DNA from: Niebla homalea
Taxonomy: Eukaryota > Ascomycota > Lecanoromycetes > Lecanorales > Ramalinaceae
Reading direction: 5' to 3'
Length of the DNA stretch: 64,000 bases
Assembly (NCBI GenBank): GCA_019925105.1
Contig: JAHGAU010000003.1
Location: 806,001 to 870,000, forward strand
Every line of letters starts with the position of its first letter. Positions within the stretch are counted from its first letter, which is position 1. The notes beneath the pieces were generated by a model. The model was not told where the DNA came from. It saw nothing but the letters and a program-made list of their open reading frames with translations, and searched no databases. The position numbers and the translations under genes were made by a program. Of the stretch, positions 12,720 through 26,577 are shown one piece after another.

Positions 12720-12857
12720 TATTAAAAGTACAGAAGGCAAAGACCTTAACTATTACCAAAAGGGGGCTAGCCTACTTCCTGGATTTCTCATAGATAGATA
12801 TCGCTTAGCACCTTATATAGTACTCAATTAAGCAAGTTACACCCTACCATTTCAACA
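12720..12857 (+). repeat. Copia 3' LTR (138 bp)
   Basis: Same length as 3005–3142. Its start TATTAA is the RIP-altered form of TGTCAG, and it ends TTTCAACA. GTTAA follows at 12858–12862. Confidence 0.9.
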
Positions 12858-12862
12858 GTTAA

Positions 12863-13842
12863 AGTAAAATAATACGGTAAATATAACGTTCCGCCGGCTT
12901 TATAAGATATTTATTAACGTATTATTATTCCGTCACTTTAACCCAGAACGGGGGGGATAAATAAAGACCGATATATTTATTTTATAATCGTAAGTATTTT
13001 ATTTTAATAATTTAAGGAAAGTTATTAACGCTTAATTACGTATTAATCTAAAAAAATAACCCTTACTGAATAGAATTATAAGACGTACGATTAAGAGCTC
13101 CTTATTATTATTATAACGTTTAAGTAATGACGGTATTATTTAAAACGGAGTTTTAAAGTTATTTAAGTATAAACGGATTATAATAACCTCTGGGGGTTTA
13201 TAAAATAATCAACGTTAAGCCCGTATTAAGCTAAATAAGCCTTAAAACTTATTAATTATAATTTTAAAGTATTTTATCGTTAAGGTAAAATAAACCTTAT
13301 TAATCCTTTATTAAGATATTTAAATTATAAAGGAATCTTAACCATTTAATATTACCTTATTATTTACCTTATAGAAAAAGTTTGTACTTTAATCCGATAA
13401 GTCGGCGGACCACCGGCGGACGGCGGTTATTAATTATTAATTATTATTCATTTTAAAAGGTATTCAGATTATTATCCCGTAAAAAGAGATTTAATAATTA
13501 CTTAAAAAACCTTATAAAGAATTTAGGCCGATTAAGTTGCTTATTAAGGATCTATAGGTTAACGATATATTGTTAACGATATATTTATATATAAGATTAA
13601 GGACGATAACTTAACGCTAACGTATTCTTGTCGAAGTCGTAATAATATTTAAAAACTCGATCCGAATAACCTTATTACTTATAAGGGCCGTATATACGTC
13701 CCCCGTAATAAAGCAGTTAAAGATAAGCTGATTAATAAGTATCATAATTACCTATTAACGGGCCACTTTAAAGCCGAAAAAATATATAAGCTTTTGGCCC
13801 GTAAATATCACTAGAATGGTTTAAAAGCTTAAGTTAATGTTA
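12863..13842 (+). mobile_element. Ty3/Gypsy copy 1, right part (RNase H to integrase zinc domain)
   Basis: Directly after the Copia target duplication the Gypsy frame resumes (RRLYKIFINV, RHFNPERGG) and runs to the integrase zinc-binding region (VYVPPRNKAVKDKL, then LTGHFKAEKIYKLLARKYH). Homology to the other Gypsy copies stops at about 13842. The following bases are a different, less mutated sequence. With 1344–2999 this makes one element split by a 9.85-kb insertion. Confidence 0.8.
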
Positions 13843-15150
13843 AGCCAGACGTATACCTGAAGCTTGAGGGTAGTATGGTAATATGAAATATGTATATAAC
13901 CTTAACAAATGGTATATTTGGTAAGTAGACTAATTGCTGAAGAAGTAAAAGGAAAAGTGGGAAGGACAGGTGTTAAGTATTCCTATAATTTAACTATATT
14001 AGGGTTATAAAATAAGTATTAACCCTTATATTATTTCTTACTATAATAGTACCTTTTTTCCTTAATGCTTTATCCTTAAAGCTATAGCTTTTAATTATAA
14101 CCTTAAAGTAACTTATTAAAAACCTTTAAAAAACCTAATAAAAAAAAAGGAAAAAAGTTTATAAACTTTACGATACGGGTACATAACGTATTCGCTTAAC
14201 TCTTAACGTTAATAGTATTAATGTTATCCGGTAAAAGTTTTTATATTTATAAATAAGAATACTTTAAACTTATAATAATATATATACTTTCTTAAACGCG
14301 TATTTTATTCTTTTTATTATATAATAATATTTAAGTTATAACCGACTTATATTTAAGTCGTATAATTATATTAAAATTATCTATTAATAATTTCTTTTAA
14401 CCCGCTTAATTTCCGGTTAAGTTACCCTTATAATTATTAAATAAATTATTTACGAAATTTATTTATATTATATAAATAATACTTAACGAAAAGTATTATT
14501 TACGATATATTTATTATCTTTACGAGCTTTTATATAAGTTATATAATATTAAGGTTAATAAAGAAGGGTTAAGATTAATAAAATATTCCCGTTATTTAGT
14601 TAGAAAAACGTTATATAAAATTATATGCTTCCGACCTTATTATTTTTACGTAACGTAACTATTATATAAACTAAACGTATATTTAAATTTTACCTAAGTT
14701 AAATACTTAAATAAATCATATATTTTTATACCGCCGTTAACTTACTTTAATATTTAAGGAAAATAAAGAATAATATAAAAATATATAAATAAACTTTATT
14801 AAATATTATATGAAATTCCTATATTTTTTAATCGCTATAAAATTAAAGTTTTTTTAATAAAATATTATTAAAATATTAATATCAATTAAATATAAACGTA
14901 ATATAATTAATAATATTAATTATATAATTTTTATATTTAAATAATTAATTAATTTAAATCGCTTTATCGTAAACGTACCTTTATTATAGCTAATACGTTA
15001 TTAATTACGTTATAATTTAAATTTAATTTACTTTAATCTCCGGATTTTAATATAAAGTTTAAACGATTAATATATAAGAATCCCTTTTTTAAACGTAATT
15101 TATCCGTTATAAACGTTAATAAATCGCCCGTATAATATACTTTTATTTTA
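13843..15150. other. Unassigned AT-rich sequence between Gypsy copies
   Basis: No alignment to the other repeats in the window was found by eye. The first 125 bp (13843–13967, from TGTTAAGCCAGACG) are markedly less AT-biased and keep CpA dinucleotides. The rest is RIP-like AT sequence with no readable motif. Confidence 0.4.
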
Positions 15151-18100
15151 TTTAAATAATTTATTAAATTAAACCTTAAGGATATTTATTATTAGTTATA
15201 GATTAAGTTTAACGATAAATAAAAGATAATATTCTATATATATTATAGTTACTTTAAGTATTTCATTATACCGTTTAAGTTAATTAACGCCTTAATAATT
15301 CTTTAAGCTTATATTAATTATACCCTTATTAACCTTATTAATATAACTTATATAGTTTATTTAAACGATATTTTAATATTTAATAAGAATCCGGCGGATT
15401 ATTAACGTTATATTTAATAAGTTTTTAAGTAACTTTATTAATTCTAGCTTTACGTTAACCTTAAAAAGTATTAATTTAATATTATTTAAGTAAAGTTTTT
15501 AAGGCTTATCGTTTTTATTAAAGGGATTTAAATAGATTAAAAATATATTTAAATTATTAAAGATTAATTTATTTTAAAAATTTATTGGGAAATATAAATT
15601 TTTTTAAGCTTTATAAATTTTTATCGTTATTTTATTTATAAATATTTAAGGATAATTAAGCCTTTAATTAATCTACTTAAAAATAATAAGGAAAAAAAGA
15701 AAATTAACTTATTAAAGTAAAATAATATAGTTAATACGGCGTTCCGCCGGCTCCATAAAATATTTATTAACGCATTATTACTCCGCTATTTTAACTTAAA
15801 ACGGGAAGTATAAGTAAAAACCGATATATTTAATTTTATTATTATAAGTATTTTATCTTAATAATTTAAGAAAAGTTATTAACGCTTAATTATATATTAA
15901 TCCAAAAAAATAATTTTTATTAAATAGAATTATAAAACGTATAATCAGGAGCTTCTCGTTATCGTTACGGCGTTTAAGTAATAACGGTATTACTTAAAAG
16001 AAAGTTTTAAAGTTATTTAAGTATAAATAGATTATAATAACCTTTAAAGGTTTATAAAATAGCCGGCGTTAAGCTTACGTTAAATTAGGTAAACCTTAAA
16101 ACTTATTAATTATAACTTTAAAGTATTTTATTATTAAGGTAAAATAAACCCTATTAATCCTTTATTAAGACGTTTAAACTATAAAGGAGTCTTACCTTTT
16201 AATATTACCTTATTATTTACCTTATAGAATAAGCTTATACTTTAATTTAATAAGTTAACGGAACGCTAGCGGATAGCGGTTATTAATTATTAATTATTAT
16301 TTATTTTAAGAAATATTTAAGTTATTATCTTAAAAAAAAAATTTTAATAATTACTTAAAAAACCTTATAAAGAATTTAAGCCGATTAAGTTACTTATTAA
16401 GGATTTATAGGTTAACAATACGTTTATATATAAAATTAAGGATAATAACGTAACGTCAACGTATTTTTATTAAAGTCGTAATAATACTTAGAAACTTAAT
16501 CTTAATAACCTTATAACCTATAGGGGCTATATATATATCCCCCGGGATAAAGCGGTTAAAAAAAAGTTAATTAATAAGTATTATAATAACCCGTTAATAG
16601 GCCACTTTAAAGCTTAAAAGACTTATAAGCTCTTAACCCGTAAATATTATTAAAACGGCTTAAAAGCTTAAATTAATAATTATATTAAAATATATAATAT
16701 TTATTAAAGGATTAAGGTACCGCGTTATTATTTTTATGGCGAGCTTACTTTACTTTTTTAATTAATTATATTTTAAAAAGAACTTAATATAGACTTTATT
16801 ACCGGTTTACCCGTAAATAAAATTAAAAATAACGTTTACAATTCAATTTTAATAATCATAAATAGGTATATAAAAATATATAAATACTTTTTTATTATAA
16901 AATAAATCGATACCGTTACGTTAATAAACCTTTTTTTAAAGAAATCGTATTATGGTATAATACGCCAGCTAGAATTATAATTAATTAAAAATCTTTATTT
17001 ATTAATAAATTCTGGGGTTTAATACATTATTACGTAAAAATAAAATATAAATTAAGTACCGCTTTTTACCCGTAAACGGATAATTAAATAAAGCGTTAAA
17101 ATTAAGGCTTTAAATAGTATTTAAGGATTTTTATTAATTCCGAATAAGTAAATTAAATAGGGTTACTTTTTTTTTTAACCGAATTTATTTATATAAACTC
17201 AGAATATTTAACTTTAAACTATAGCCCCTTTATAATAATATATAATTATAATCTAGATATTTATTTTAAACTTAAGGATAAATTTATAAAAAAGGAAATA
17301 TTTATAATAAAAAATAAAGTTAAAATATTATATAAAATACGATTAATATTAACGGACCGATAATACCGTATTATTAAATCGACTTAAAAAACGTATAATA
17401 AAAAATATAAATTAAAATTATATAACGTTAACGATTTAATAATATTAAATATTAAAAATTTTAAGTTAAAGTAATTAAATAAAAAGCTTATACCCCGATT
17501 TATAAAACCCTTTAAAATTAATAATAAAATTAAAACGTAAACGTACCGTTTATTCTTCTTTATTATCTATTAAATTTACCTTATTATTTATATTTCTTTT
17601 TTAAAGTTTTATTATATTTACGTTAACGATTTTACGGCGGAAACTATAATATAAGTATTTAAATTAATTAATAATAAAGAAAAATAAATAGTTAAAGAAA
17701 TTATTAATAAGGTTAAAAGTAAAAAGGGCGTTTAATATTAAATTAAAAAAGTTAATTAAGGCTTTAAATATAATTAATAAATATTAAAAACGGACTTAAA
17801 GTACTTTTAAGAACTATAAAAATAATATAATAAAATAATACGGAGTAAAAAAAAACGTAAATAAAATTATAACGTTATAACGGTAAAAATTATATATATA
17901 GTTAATAATTATATATATAATTAATACTATAATTATTTAACCTTTATATATTATCCTTCCGTAAAATTACTGGAGTTTAAGCTTTAATTAATAACTTTAC
18001 TTATTACGGGTATTACGCGCGTAAATAAACCGGTATTACGGAAACAATTATCTTTATTATAATATTATAATTAATAAAAATAACTTTAATAATAATTACG

Positions 18101-20248
18101 ATAATACCGAAGGTGAAGAAGCGTAAACGTTAAATTATAAGTATTTAACATATTATTAAATTAAAATAATAAGAGATTAATAAATATATTTATTAAGGTT
18201 ATATTAATATTCCGATAACTTTTATAATATTATCCGTTATATTATTTTTAATAATATATAGATTATAAGTATTTAACGTTTAACGTTATTAACTTTAAAC
18301 GCTTAATATTAAATTTTAATAATATTAATATATAAAAATAAAAGAATAATCTATAATTCCGTATTAACGCGGACTTTTTCCTTTTATAAATAAGTTAACG
18401 AGGTTAAAGATAAATATAAGGGTATTATATTTTCTTTATTTTCCTTTTCCTTTTTTTCTCCGTTTTCCTTTCCGCCTTAATTAAAGGTTTCTTTTTAACG
18501 TTATTTACCGAAAAAGCTCCTTAACTTAATTTTAAGGTATTATCCTTAAAAGTTAAAGTTAACCCTCCCAACGGCGTTATTAAGGAAGGTATAACCTTTT
18601 CTTCCTTTTCCTTAAACGGGTTAAAGCCTAAGTTATACGTACTTAAAAGTTCAGAGTTAAACTTTTTTATTATTAATAAAACGCCGGGACTTAAAGGTAA
18701 ATTCTTTAATAAATTAATTAATAATAAAGAGTTTAGACCCTTTATAATAATTTAATTTAACTATTAAACGTTAATATTATTACGCCGTAAACGGATTAAA
18801 TATACTTATTTACTCTTTAAGGAAACGGACTTTTTCCTCCACTATTACTATATACGTAGTAAACGTATTTCTTTTTATTTAAAGAACCGAAGCCTCCTTT
18901 TTAACTTTTATAAAAACCCGGTAAAGCGTATACTTTATACGGCCGGCCGTTATTAATATTTAATTAATATTTAACCGGAAGGCCTTTAAATCCCGAAGGA
19001 TTTTCTTACGTTTCTATACGTATCGGACGAGCGCCCCGATAAATAACGAACCGGTATAACGTTATTTACGTAATTATTAAGTTACCCGGGGTTAAAGTTA
19101 ATCTGGGAACTATATATATATTAAGATAATAACGCTATAACGGTATTAAGGATATTTACGGGGATATAATAGCTTAAGTATCGTTTATTATAATATTTAC
19201 GGTAAAATATAAAGCCTTATTAATATGAAAACTTATTTTATAAAAAATAAATTAAATAAAGTATTATTATACGTACGCTATATTATTTAAAGATTAAGGT
19301 AAACTTATATATCTTATTAATAAATAAAAATAAACGGATTATTAACGTAAATAAAACGCTTATAAAACGTTAACATTACTTATTATAATAATAATATAAA
19401 TAACGAGGATATATAGTTATATACGTATTAACTTATAAATACTTATATAGACCCTTAATATACTATATTTATAAAAGCGATTAAAATTATTAAGGAAAAA
19501 AGAAAAGAAATTTAAAATAAAATAAAAGCTTTATTATAATTATATACCGTTTTTACGATAATACTTATTTTTATTATAACGTAATAAATTAATAATAAAG
19601 CCTTAAGTAATTATTAATTAATACCGTAAAGACTCTTTTTTTACTTATTTTTTTTATTGGGTTTTATAAAGGGGTTTTTAATAAGTTTTATAAATTACGT
19701 TAATTATTTATTAACGTAAAGTGCCTTTATTATATTATTATTAAATGGATATTATTATACTTACGTATATACTTAAGGACTCTTTTCCTTTTACTTTTTT
19801 CTTATTAAGTTTAATAATAGGTTTTTAATAAACCTTATATTTAGCCGGCTTTACGCTAATATCTTAAATATATCTCTTTATGCCTTAAAGATTAATATAT
19901 AAAGGGGGAGATAATTATTAATAATTAATATTACCTTTACGCCGGCGTTATAGTGGTTTACCATATTACTACGTTAAGGTAAGCCGTTAAGCCTTAATAA
20001 AGGACCTTAATAACGGCCTTAATATACGTTATTCATAAACCGTAACTTAACAGGCATAAAGCGGGGTAATTATTACCTTTACCTTAAATAAAGGTTATAC
20101 CTTAGTTTTTTCTAAGTTCCTTAAGAATTAATTTTATTACCAATTTACTTATTAAAGTGGTATTTAAGTATCCAGACCGTAACGTTACGTCTTCTACACC
20201 TACCTTTATTAGTCCCGCCGGCGTGCCGCCAGCGGAGTCAGTCTAATA
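15150..20248 (+). mobile_element. Ty3/Gypsy copy 2, 5'-truncated, with 3' LTR
   Basis: RT (about 15160–15710), RNase H and integrase (about 16500–17560) parallel copy 1. The integrase reads RIKVPRYYFYGELTLLF, then LNIDFITGLPVN, a YxSILIIINRYIKI block, and a GIRQ–SGV region. Upstream of about 15150 similarity to copies 1 and 3 ends, so gag and the 5' LTR are missing. Downstream of the integrase are about 2.3 kb of AT-rich sequence I cannot assign, then a purine tract AAAGGGGGAG (19901–19910) directly before the 3' LTR (19916–20248). The tract and LTR fix orientation and 3' end. Confidence 0.7.
19916..20248 (+). repeat. Gypsy LTR (333 bp), 3' end of copy 2
   Basis: Its reverse complement aligns with 23961–24285 over the full length, with RIP-type transitions. 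The outer edge TATTAATAAT… corresponds to TGTTAACAGC… in the other copy. The purine tract at 19901–19910 lies just upstream. Confidence 0.78.
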
Positions 20249-23200
20249 GTAAACCTAACATAAAAATAATAACGTAATATTTTAATCCTTTAATAAGTAT
20301 CGTACGTTTTAATATAATTATTAACTTAAGCTTTTAAATTATTTTAGTAATATTTACGGGCTAAAAGCTTATACGTTTTCTTAATTTTAAAATAATTTAT
20401 TAATGAATTATTATAATATTTATTAATTAATTCTTTTTTAACCGCGTTATCGCAAAGGACGTATATACGGCTTTTATAAGTAATAAGGTTATTCGGATTA
20501 AGTCTTTAAGTATTATTACGATTTTAATAAAAATATATTAATATTACGTTATCGTCTTTAATCTTATATATAAACGTATTATTAACCTTTAGATTCTTAA
20601 TAAATAACTTAATCGGTTTAAATTCCTTATAAGGCCTTTTAAGTAATTATTAAATCTTTTTTCGCGGGATAATAATTTAAATACTTCTTAAGTAAGTAAT
20701 AATTAATAGTTAATTACCGCCGTCCGCCGGCGGTCCGTTAACTTATCGGATTAAAGTATAAGTTTATTCTATAAGGTAAATAATAAGGTAATATTAAAAG
20801 GTAAGATTCCTTTATAGCTTAAACGTTTTAATAAAAGATTAATAGGGTTTATTTTATTTTAACGATAAAATACTTTAAAGTTATAATTAATAAGTTTTAA
20901 GGCTTATTTAATTTAACACAGACTTAACGCTAATTATTTTATAAACCCCCGGAGGTTATTATAATCCGTTTATACTTAAATAACTTTAGGGTTCCTTTTT
21001 AAGTAATATTATTATTACTTAAACGATAATAATAATAAGGAGCTTTTAATTATACGTTTTATAATTTTATTTAATAAAAACTATTTTCTTGGATTAATAC
21101 GTAATTAAGTATTAATAACTTTCCTTAAATTATTAAGATAAGATACTTACGATAATAAAATTAAATATATCGGTTTTTATTTATACCCCCCGTTTTAAGT
21201 TAAAATAACGGAACAATAACGCGTTAATAAATATTTTATAAAGCCGGCGGAATACCGTTTTTATTATATTATTTTATTTTAACGGACCAGCCTTTTTCCC
21301 TTCTTTATTACCCTTAAATAAATTAATTAAAGGCTTATTTATCTTTAAATATTTATAAATAAAATAATAATAAGAATTTATAAAGCTTAAAAATATTTAT
21401 ATTTCCCGGTAAGTTTTTAAGGTAAATTAATTTTAATCGTTTAAATACGTTTTTAATTTATTTAAATCTTTTTAATAGAAACGATAAATCTTAAGAACTT
21501 TACTTAAGTAATATTAAATTAATATTCTTAAAAATTAATATAAAACTGGAATTAATAAAGTTACTTAAAAACTTATTAAATATAACGTTAATAATCCGCC
21601 GGGTTTTTATAGAAAATTAAAATATTATTTAAATAATTTATATAAATTATATCGATAAAGTTAATTAAAGTATAATTAATATAAACTTAAAAAATTATTA
21701 AAACGTTAATTAACTTAAATAATATAATAAGATATTTAAAATAATTATAACGTACACGGAACGCCGTTTTTTATTTATCGCCGGACTTAATCCGTAACCG
21801 ATAATAAATATCCTTAAGGTTTAACTTAATAAACCGTTTAAAGTTATTTAACCGGTTAAAAATCTTAATAATTAAAGGTAATAAATATTAATTCTTAATT
21901 ATAATTATATTTAGTTTACGGTAATTAATATAAAGATAAAAATTACCGTCCTTTTTAAGTATAAAAAGGATCGGGGCGCTTATAAGTAACGTTAAGTAAT
22001 AAATTTAACCTTAAACTATAATATCCTTAAAATATTACCGAAGCTCCGTTAACTTTACTTAAAATAAATTATATAAAGGATTATATAGTAATTTTTTATT
22101 ATTTAAGTTAATAACGTAATCTTTTTATTTTAATTTAAATAAAATATTAATTATATTATTAAAAAAGATATTTATATATTTACTTAATTCCTTTAAAACG
22201 TTTTAATTAATAAAGTCTTTTATAATACTTATATATATTAAATTATTTTAAGGGATTCATAATATTTTTAAGTATTCCGTTATTACGTTTATATAAACGA
22301 CTATAAAGACCTTATTAATCTTTATTAAATTTTAACCGAAATTATTAACGTTATTAATCTATAACTTATAAAAATTAACCTTAAAACGCTATTTATCCGT
22401 TACCTAATTAATCGTTATATATAAGGTATATAAGGTTAATAGACTGAGGACTACGTCTGGATTTTCTTAATTAATAGCGTAAAAGAGTATTTTATATTAT
22501 TTTTTTAACTTTTAATTACTAATTAAATAATATTATAATTAATAAACGTTATAAAAAAGATTTATTTATTATTAAGAAAAGTTATTTACGGTAAAACGGC
22601 GGAAATTAATTATAAATCCTATTAAACCGTAAATATTTATAAAATTAAATTTATTTAAGCTCTAGTATTAATTAATATATTTAATAATTAAGGATTATCT
22701 TAAAAAGCTTTTTAACTTCTAATAATAAAAGTTAAGTATATTTTTAATTATTTTTTTTAATTAATTCTAACCTTAAAACGTTACCGGAGCTTTATCGTTT
22801 TTTGATGTATTTTTTATAGGATTTTACGTTTATTATTAAGATTTCATTTATAAAATGATAAAATAATCAGATATATAATAGCTTTTTCCGTAATATATAT
22901 AATACTTAACGTTCTTATTTATTTTAAAAATAATATCGGAATTTTCAGATATAAGTTTATACTTTTAACCGTAAGAATTATCTTTAATAAAGGTATATAC
23001 CGGCTTTGAGTTATTAAAATTAAGTTTAAATACCTTATTTTTAAAAGATTTACCCTTATTAACTTTCTAATTACCATTAATGGTACGCTTTAGGTTATTT
23101 TCTTATATAATTATTACCATTATAATATTGTTTTAAGTTCTTAATACCTTATTAATTATAAGGATTTTAATTTTAAGTTCCGGTAAAAACTTTATAAAGA

Positions 23201-24285
23201 ATATATAAGTATAAGGTTTATTTAATAATAATAAGAAGTCGTTTTTTATAATCTTTAAAGTATTACGGAATTATATTACTTTTTAATTAAAACGTTATTT
23301 AATATCCTAAAAATATTTATAATAAAAAAGCCGGCGGTTTTCCGGATTAATTATTAAGTTTAAAAGCTTATCCTTAAGTTTTTAATAATTTATTTTATTA
23401 ATTTCTTTATCCGGTAAATTAAAAATTTTATAAAAGATAAACCTTAAATAAAAAATTATCTTTTTTCTTTTAATAAAAAAGTATTTAAGATAAAGTATAA
23501 ATTATTTCTTTAAGTTAATAAACTATATTTAATACTTACCTTTAAACTTATTTTAATATAACTTAAGCCTTTCCGGATGAAAAAATTTACCCTTATAGGG
23601 TAGGATAAAAGCTATTAACGGTACGCTATTAATATAAAGCTTAATAATAAGGTTAACGTAAGGGAGAATCCTAGAATATAAATTTTATATTATACGTTAA
23701 TGTAATTAAATATATTTTTTTAATAAGTACGATTTTTAACCTTAAGCCGATTAACTTTAAATTATAATTTTAGAAATTAAACTTATTAAGCCGTAATATT
23801 ATAATAACGTTCCGCCGTTTTAATTTACTTAACTATAATAAAAGGGTTCTTAATTAAAAAGTGAATATTATTTTTTTATTTTAAAGTTTATTAAGTTAAT
23901 TAAGTATTTATTATAACGGTAATATTAAATATTTTCCTTAATAAAAAAGGAGAATTAAAATATTAAATTAACTTCATTAGCGGTACGCCGGCGGGATTAA
24001 CAAAAATAAGTATAAAAGACGTAACGTTATAGTCTAAATACTTACGTATTACTTTAATAAGTAAATTAATAATAAGATTAATTCTTAAGGAACTTAAAAA
24101 GAATTAAGCCATAATTTTTACTTAAAATAAAGGCAATAACTACCCCGCTTTACGTTAATTAAGCTATAGTTCATAAATAACGTATACTAAGGCCGTTATT
24201 AAGGCCCTTTACCAAGGCTTACCTTGGCGCAGCAGTATAACGTACCACTGTAACGCCGGCGCAAAGATGGCGCTAGCTGTTAACA
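20249..24285 (-). mobile_element. Ty3/Gypsy copy 3, inverted, with 5' LTR, truncated in integrase
   Basis: The minus strand carries LTR (24285–23961), an AT-rich gag region, RT (about 21880–21260, mirroring 2400–2999), RNase H and the integrase zinc domain (about 20470–20380). The copy ends abruptly at 20249, where the 3' LTR of copy 2 begins, in the integrase segment that in copy 2 reads PRYYFYGEL. It is therefore cut by or fused to copy 2 in head-to-head arrangement. No open frame remains. Confidence 0.75.
23961..24285 (-). repeat. Gypsy LTR (325 bp), 5' end of copy 3
   Basis: Read on the minus strand it begins TGTTAACAGCTAGCGCCATC and matches 19916–20248. Its outermost 60 bp are GC-rich and unmutated, unlike the partner LTR. 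Confidence 0.78.
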
Positions 24286-26220
24286 TTATTTAATAGTTAT
24301 AAAAGGTTTAAAACCAATATTTAAAAGTAATTAACGGCGTATATAAAATAACTCCCGTTCCGATATTAAAATCCGAAACTTTTATACCGCCGATTAAGCT
24401 ATTTCTTAATTAAATAATTGCTTAAACAAAACTTAAAAAAAGTATATATTTAATTACGATTATAGAAAATAAACGGATCCGATTAAACCTTAAGAAATCC
24501 CGGATAAAAAAGGGTAAAAATAAAGTATTTACCCTTTTCATTAAAATAAAGCTAGAATAAGTTAAAAAAGAAATTAATATAATTTATATTTAAAAGGTTA
24601 ATTTAAATTTATATAAATTTATACTTAACGTAAAAAAGGCAGAAATTAAAAGGATTATAAAAGTAAAAATAAAAACGATTACCTTATAAATTATATCGTG
24701 ATAAATTAAACGTTAATATAAATATAAAAAATTAATTTTTTAAGGGCGACGGTACGTCGGTATCCGGCCTTAAGTAATAAAAAGATTACCGATAAGTACC
24801 TCCGTTATTACGGGATTATAAAAAAGGTAATAACGTATTAATAATTTAATTCCGAATAAGCAAAAACAAACTAAGTTATTTCCTTTTTATTATATACGCC
24901 GATAACTGGATAAATGTTAATTATAAATATAAATTAAAAAATAGAACGCAATTTATATATTTATTTTATATTTATTATTCGCGGAACTTAAAATGGGATT
25001 TATTAAAAAGGCTAAAATAAGCAATTACCGTCATCTGTAAATTTGTGAACCAGCATATGAGCACTCCGAGTGCAAGCGAGCAGGTTAAGTAGGTTAAGCT
25101 TATGTCCCCCTTCGCTTAACCTTTAAGCGCTCGCAAGTATCCGGCTTGCTCGTGAGTTTCTTGGATTCTCATCAGTTTTACTTTTTTTTTTAACTTAACG
25201 TTTTTTTAATTAAATTACCCCCTTCAACTACCCCCCCCTTTAAGGATAAATTATTAGCTACCAGGGTAACTTTTAATTAAAAAACCCGAATCTGTAATTG
25301 ATTTTTAAAAACGTTGAATATTCTAGCTTATAAAGGGGGTTACGGTTATACCCGTTATTAAGAAAGCTTAATAAAAAAATTATAAAAAATAAAAACCGTT
25401 ATTTTACCCTTTTAAACGTTTTTATTTTAAACTTTTTTTTACCCACTCGGGACCGCTCGGAGCGCTCGTGAGTTTTCCGGGATTCTCGTAAGTGACTTAC
25501 GAGCGGTCTAAGTGAATAAATTCCTTTTTTTTTTTGGCTACTCGCTCTGAGCAGGTCGCAGATTTGCTGATGGTAAAATATTCTTTATAGAGTAAAATAT
25601 CCGGGCGGCGGTAAGGTTAATAATATTTATAAACTTATTATTTTAATTTAGCCTTACCGGTAAAATAAATAAGATTATTAAAGACCTTATAAAGAAGGCT
25701 TATTACCGGTTAAGGAGGAAAAGGAAAAGTAAATACCGGTTACGGTAATTATATAAACCGGAAAGCATCTTTTATAGCTAAAAATATAATAATAAATGCC
25801 TATTAAAAGTCCCTAAAAAAACGGCCGCGATAATAAAATAAAAAGGTAATTATAATTAAAATAATAATAATATACGTACCGGTAAAGGTATTTAAAAGTA
25901 TTACTTAAAAGGTTAATAAAAAGTAAACCCGTAAAAAGATAAGAAAGTAATAAGTTTAAAGGTAATCCTTAAGAGGATTTAATTATAATATTATAAGTTT
26001 TCTTTAAAAAAATACAAAAATGAATTTTTTTTAAATAGTTAAGGACGCTTTTTATCCTTTAAAATAAAAGTAGAAGTTAAGTCAATACCGGTTTTTTAAT
26101 CTTAACTTTATAAATATTAAGTTTTTACGTTTATTAATAAGGCCCAATAACCGACCGTTAAAGAACGCCGGAATTAATATAACTAGATCCGTAATATAAA
26201 TTAATCAATAATAATATAAT
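24286..26220 (+). mobile_element. LINE (Tad-type) 3' fragment, RIP-mutated
   Basis: Aligns with about 30,990–32,360 of the longer LINE: both share a TATTTAAAAGTAATTAA block at the left and AAGAACGCCGGAATTA near the 3' end, followed by a TAAA/CAATA tail. It covers the region after the RT core. The Gypsy LTR abuts its left edge. It is interrupted at 25032–25572 by a foreign 541-bp element. Confidence 0.75.
25032..25572. mobile_element. 541-bp inverted-repeat element inserted in the LINE fragment (MITE-like)
   Basis: Ends are imperfect inverted repeats: CATCTGTAAATTTGTG at the left against CATCAGCAAATCTGCG read inward from the right. The intact LINE copy at about 31,700 has an uninterrupted AATTACCGTTAAATATT where this copy is split, so both borders are fixed to within a base or two. 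GT occurs on both sides (25030–25031 and 25573–25574), possibly a 2-bp duplication. Internally, two related GC-rich patches (GCTCGTGAGTTT…GGATTCTC at about 25149 and 25467) repeat. There is no open frame. Superfamily not recognised. Confidence 0.65.
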
Positions 26221-26570
26221 ATATTAAAAAAAGTAAATAAATAAGAATTGTTAAATTATTAATCTACGGTAAAGATATTATTAACTTAAATATAACTTAT
26301 AACGGGGAGTATTCTTAAATACAATAAAAATATACATATATAATTCTTTAAGTTATTATAGTTTAATAGTAATATTATTAAAAATATAAGAAATAATTTA
26401 TATTAAACGTTTATATTTATTAAGTAATTTATACGTAATAATTACTTTAAAAGTATTGTTTATAAGTTTTAAGTATTCTTAGGAATATTTATAAGTTTCT
26501 ATTATTTTTATAAGTTTTCCGGATTCTTATAAATACCATATGACTGAATAACTTGTTGAGAATAAGATTT
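26221..26570. other. AT-rich spacer between LINE copies
   Basis: About 350 bp of AT-rich sequence with no recognisable motif. It may be remains of whatever the LINE at 26571 inserted into. Confidence 0.4.
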
Positions 26571-26577
26571 TTGGAGA

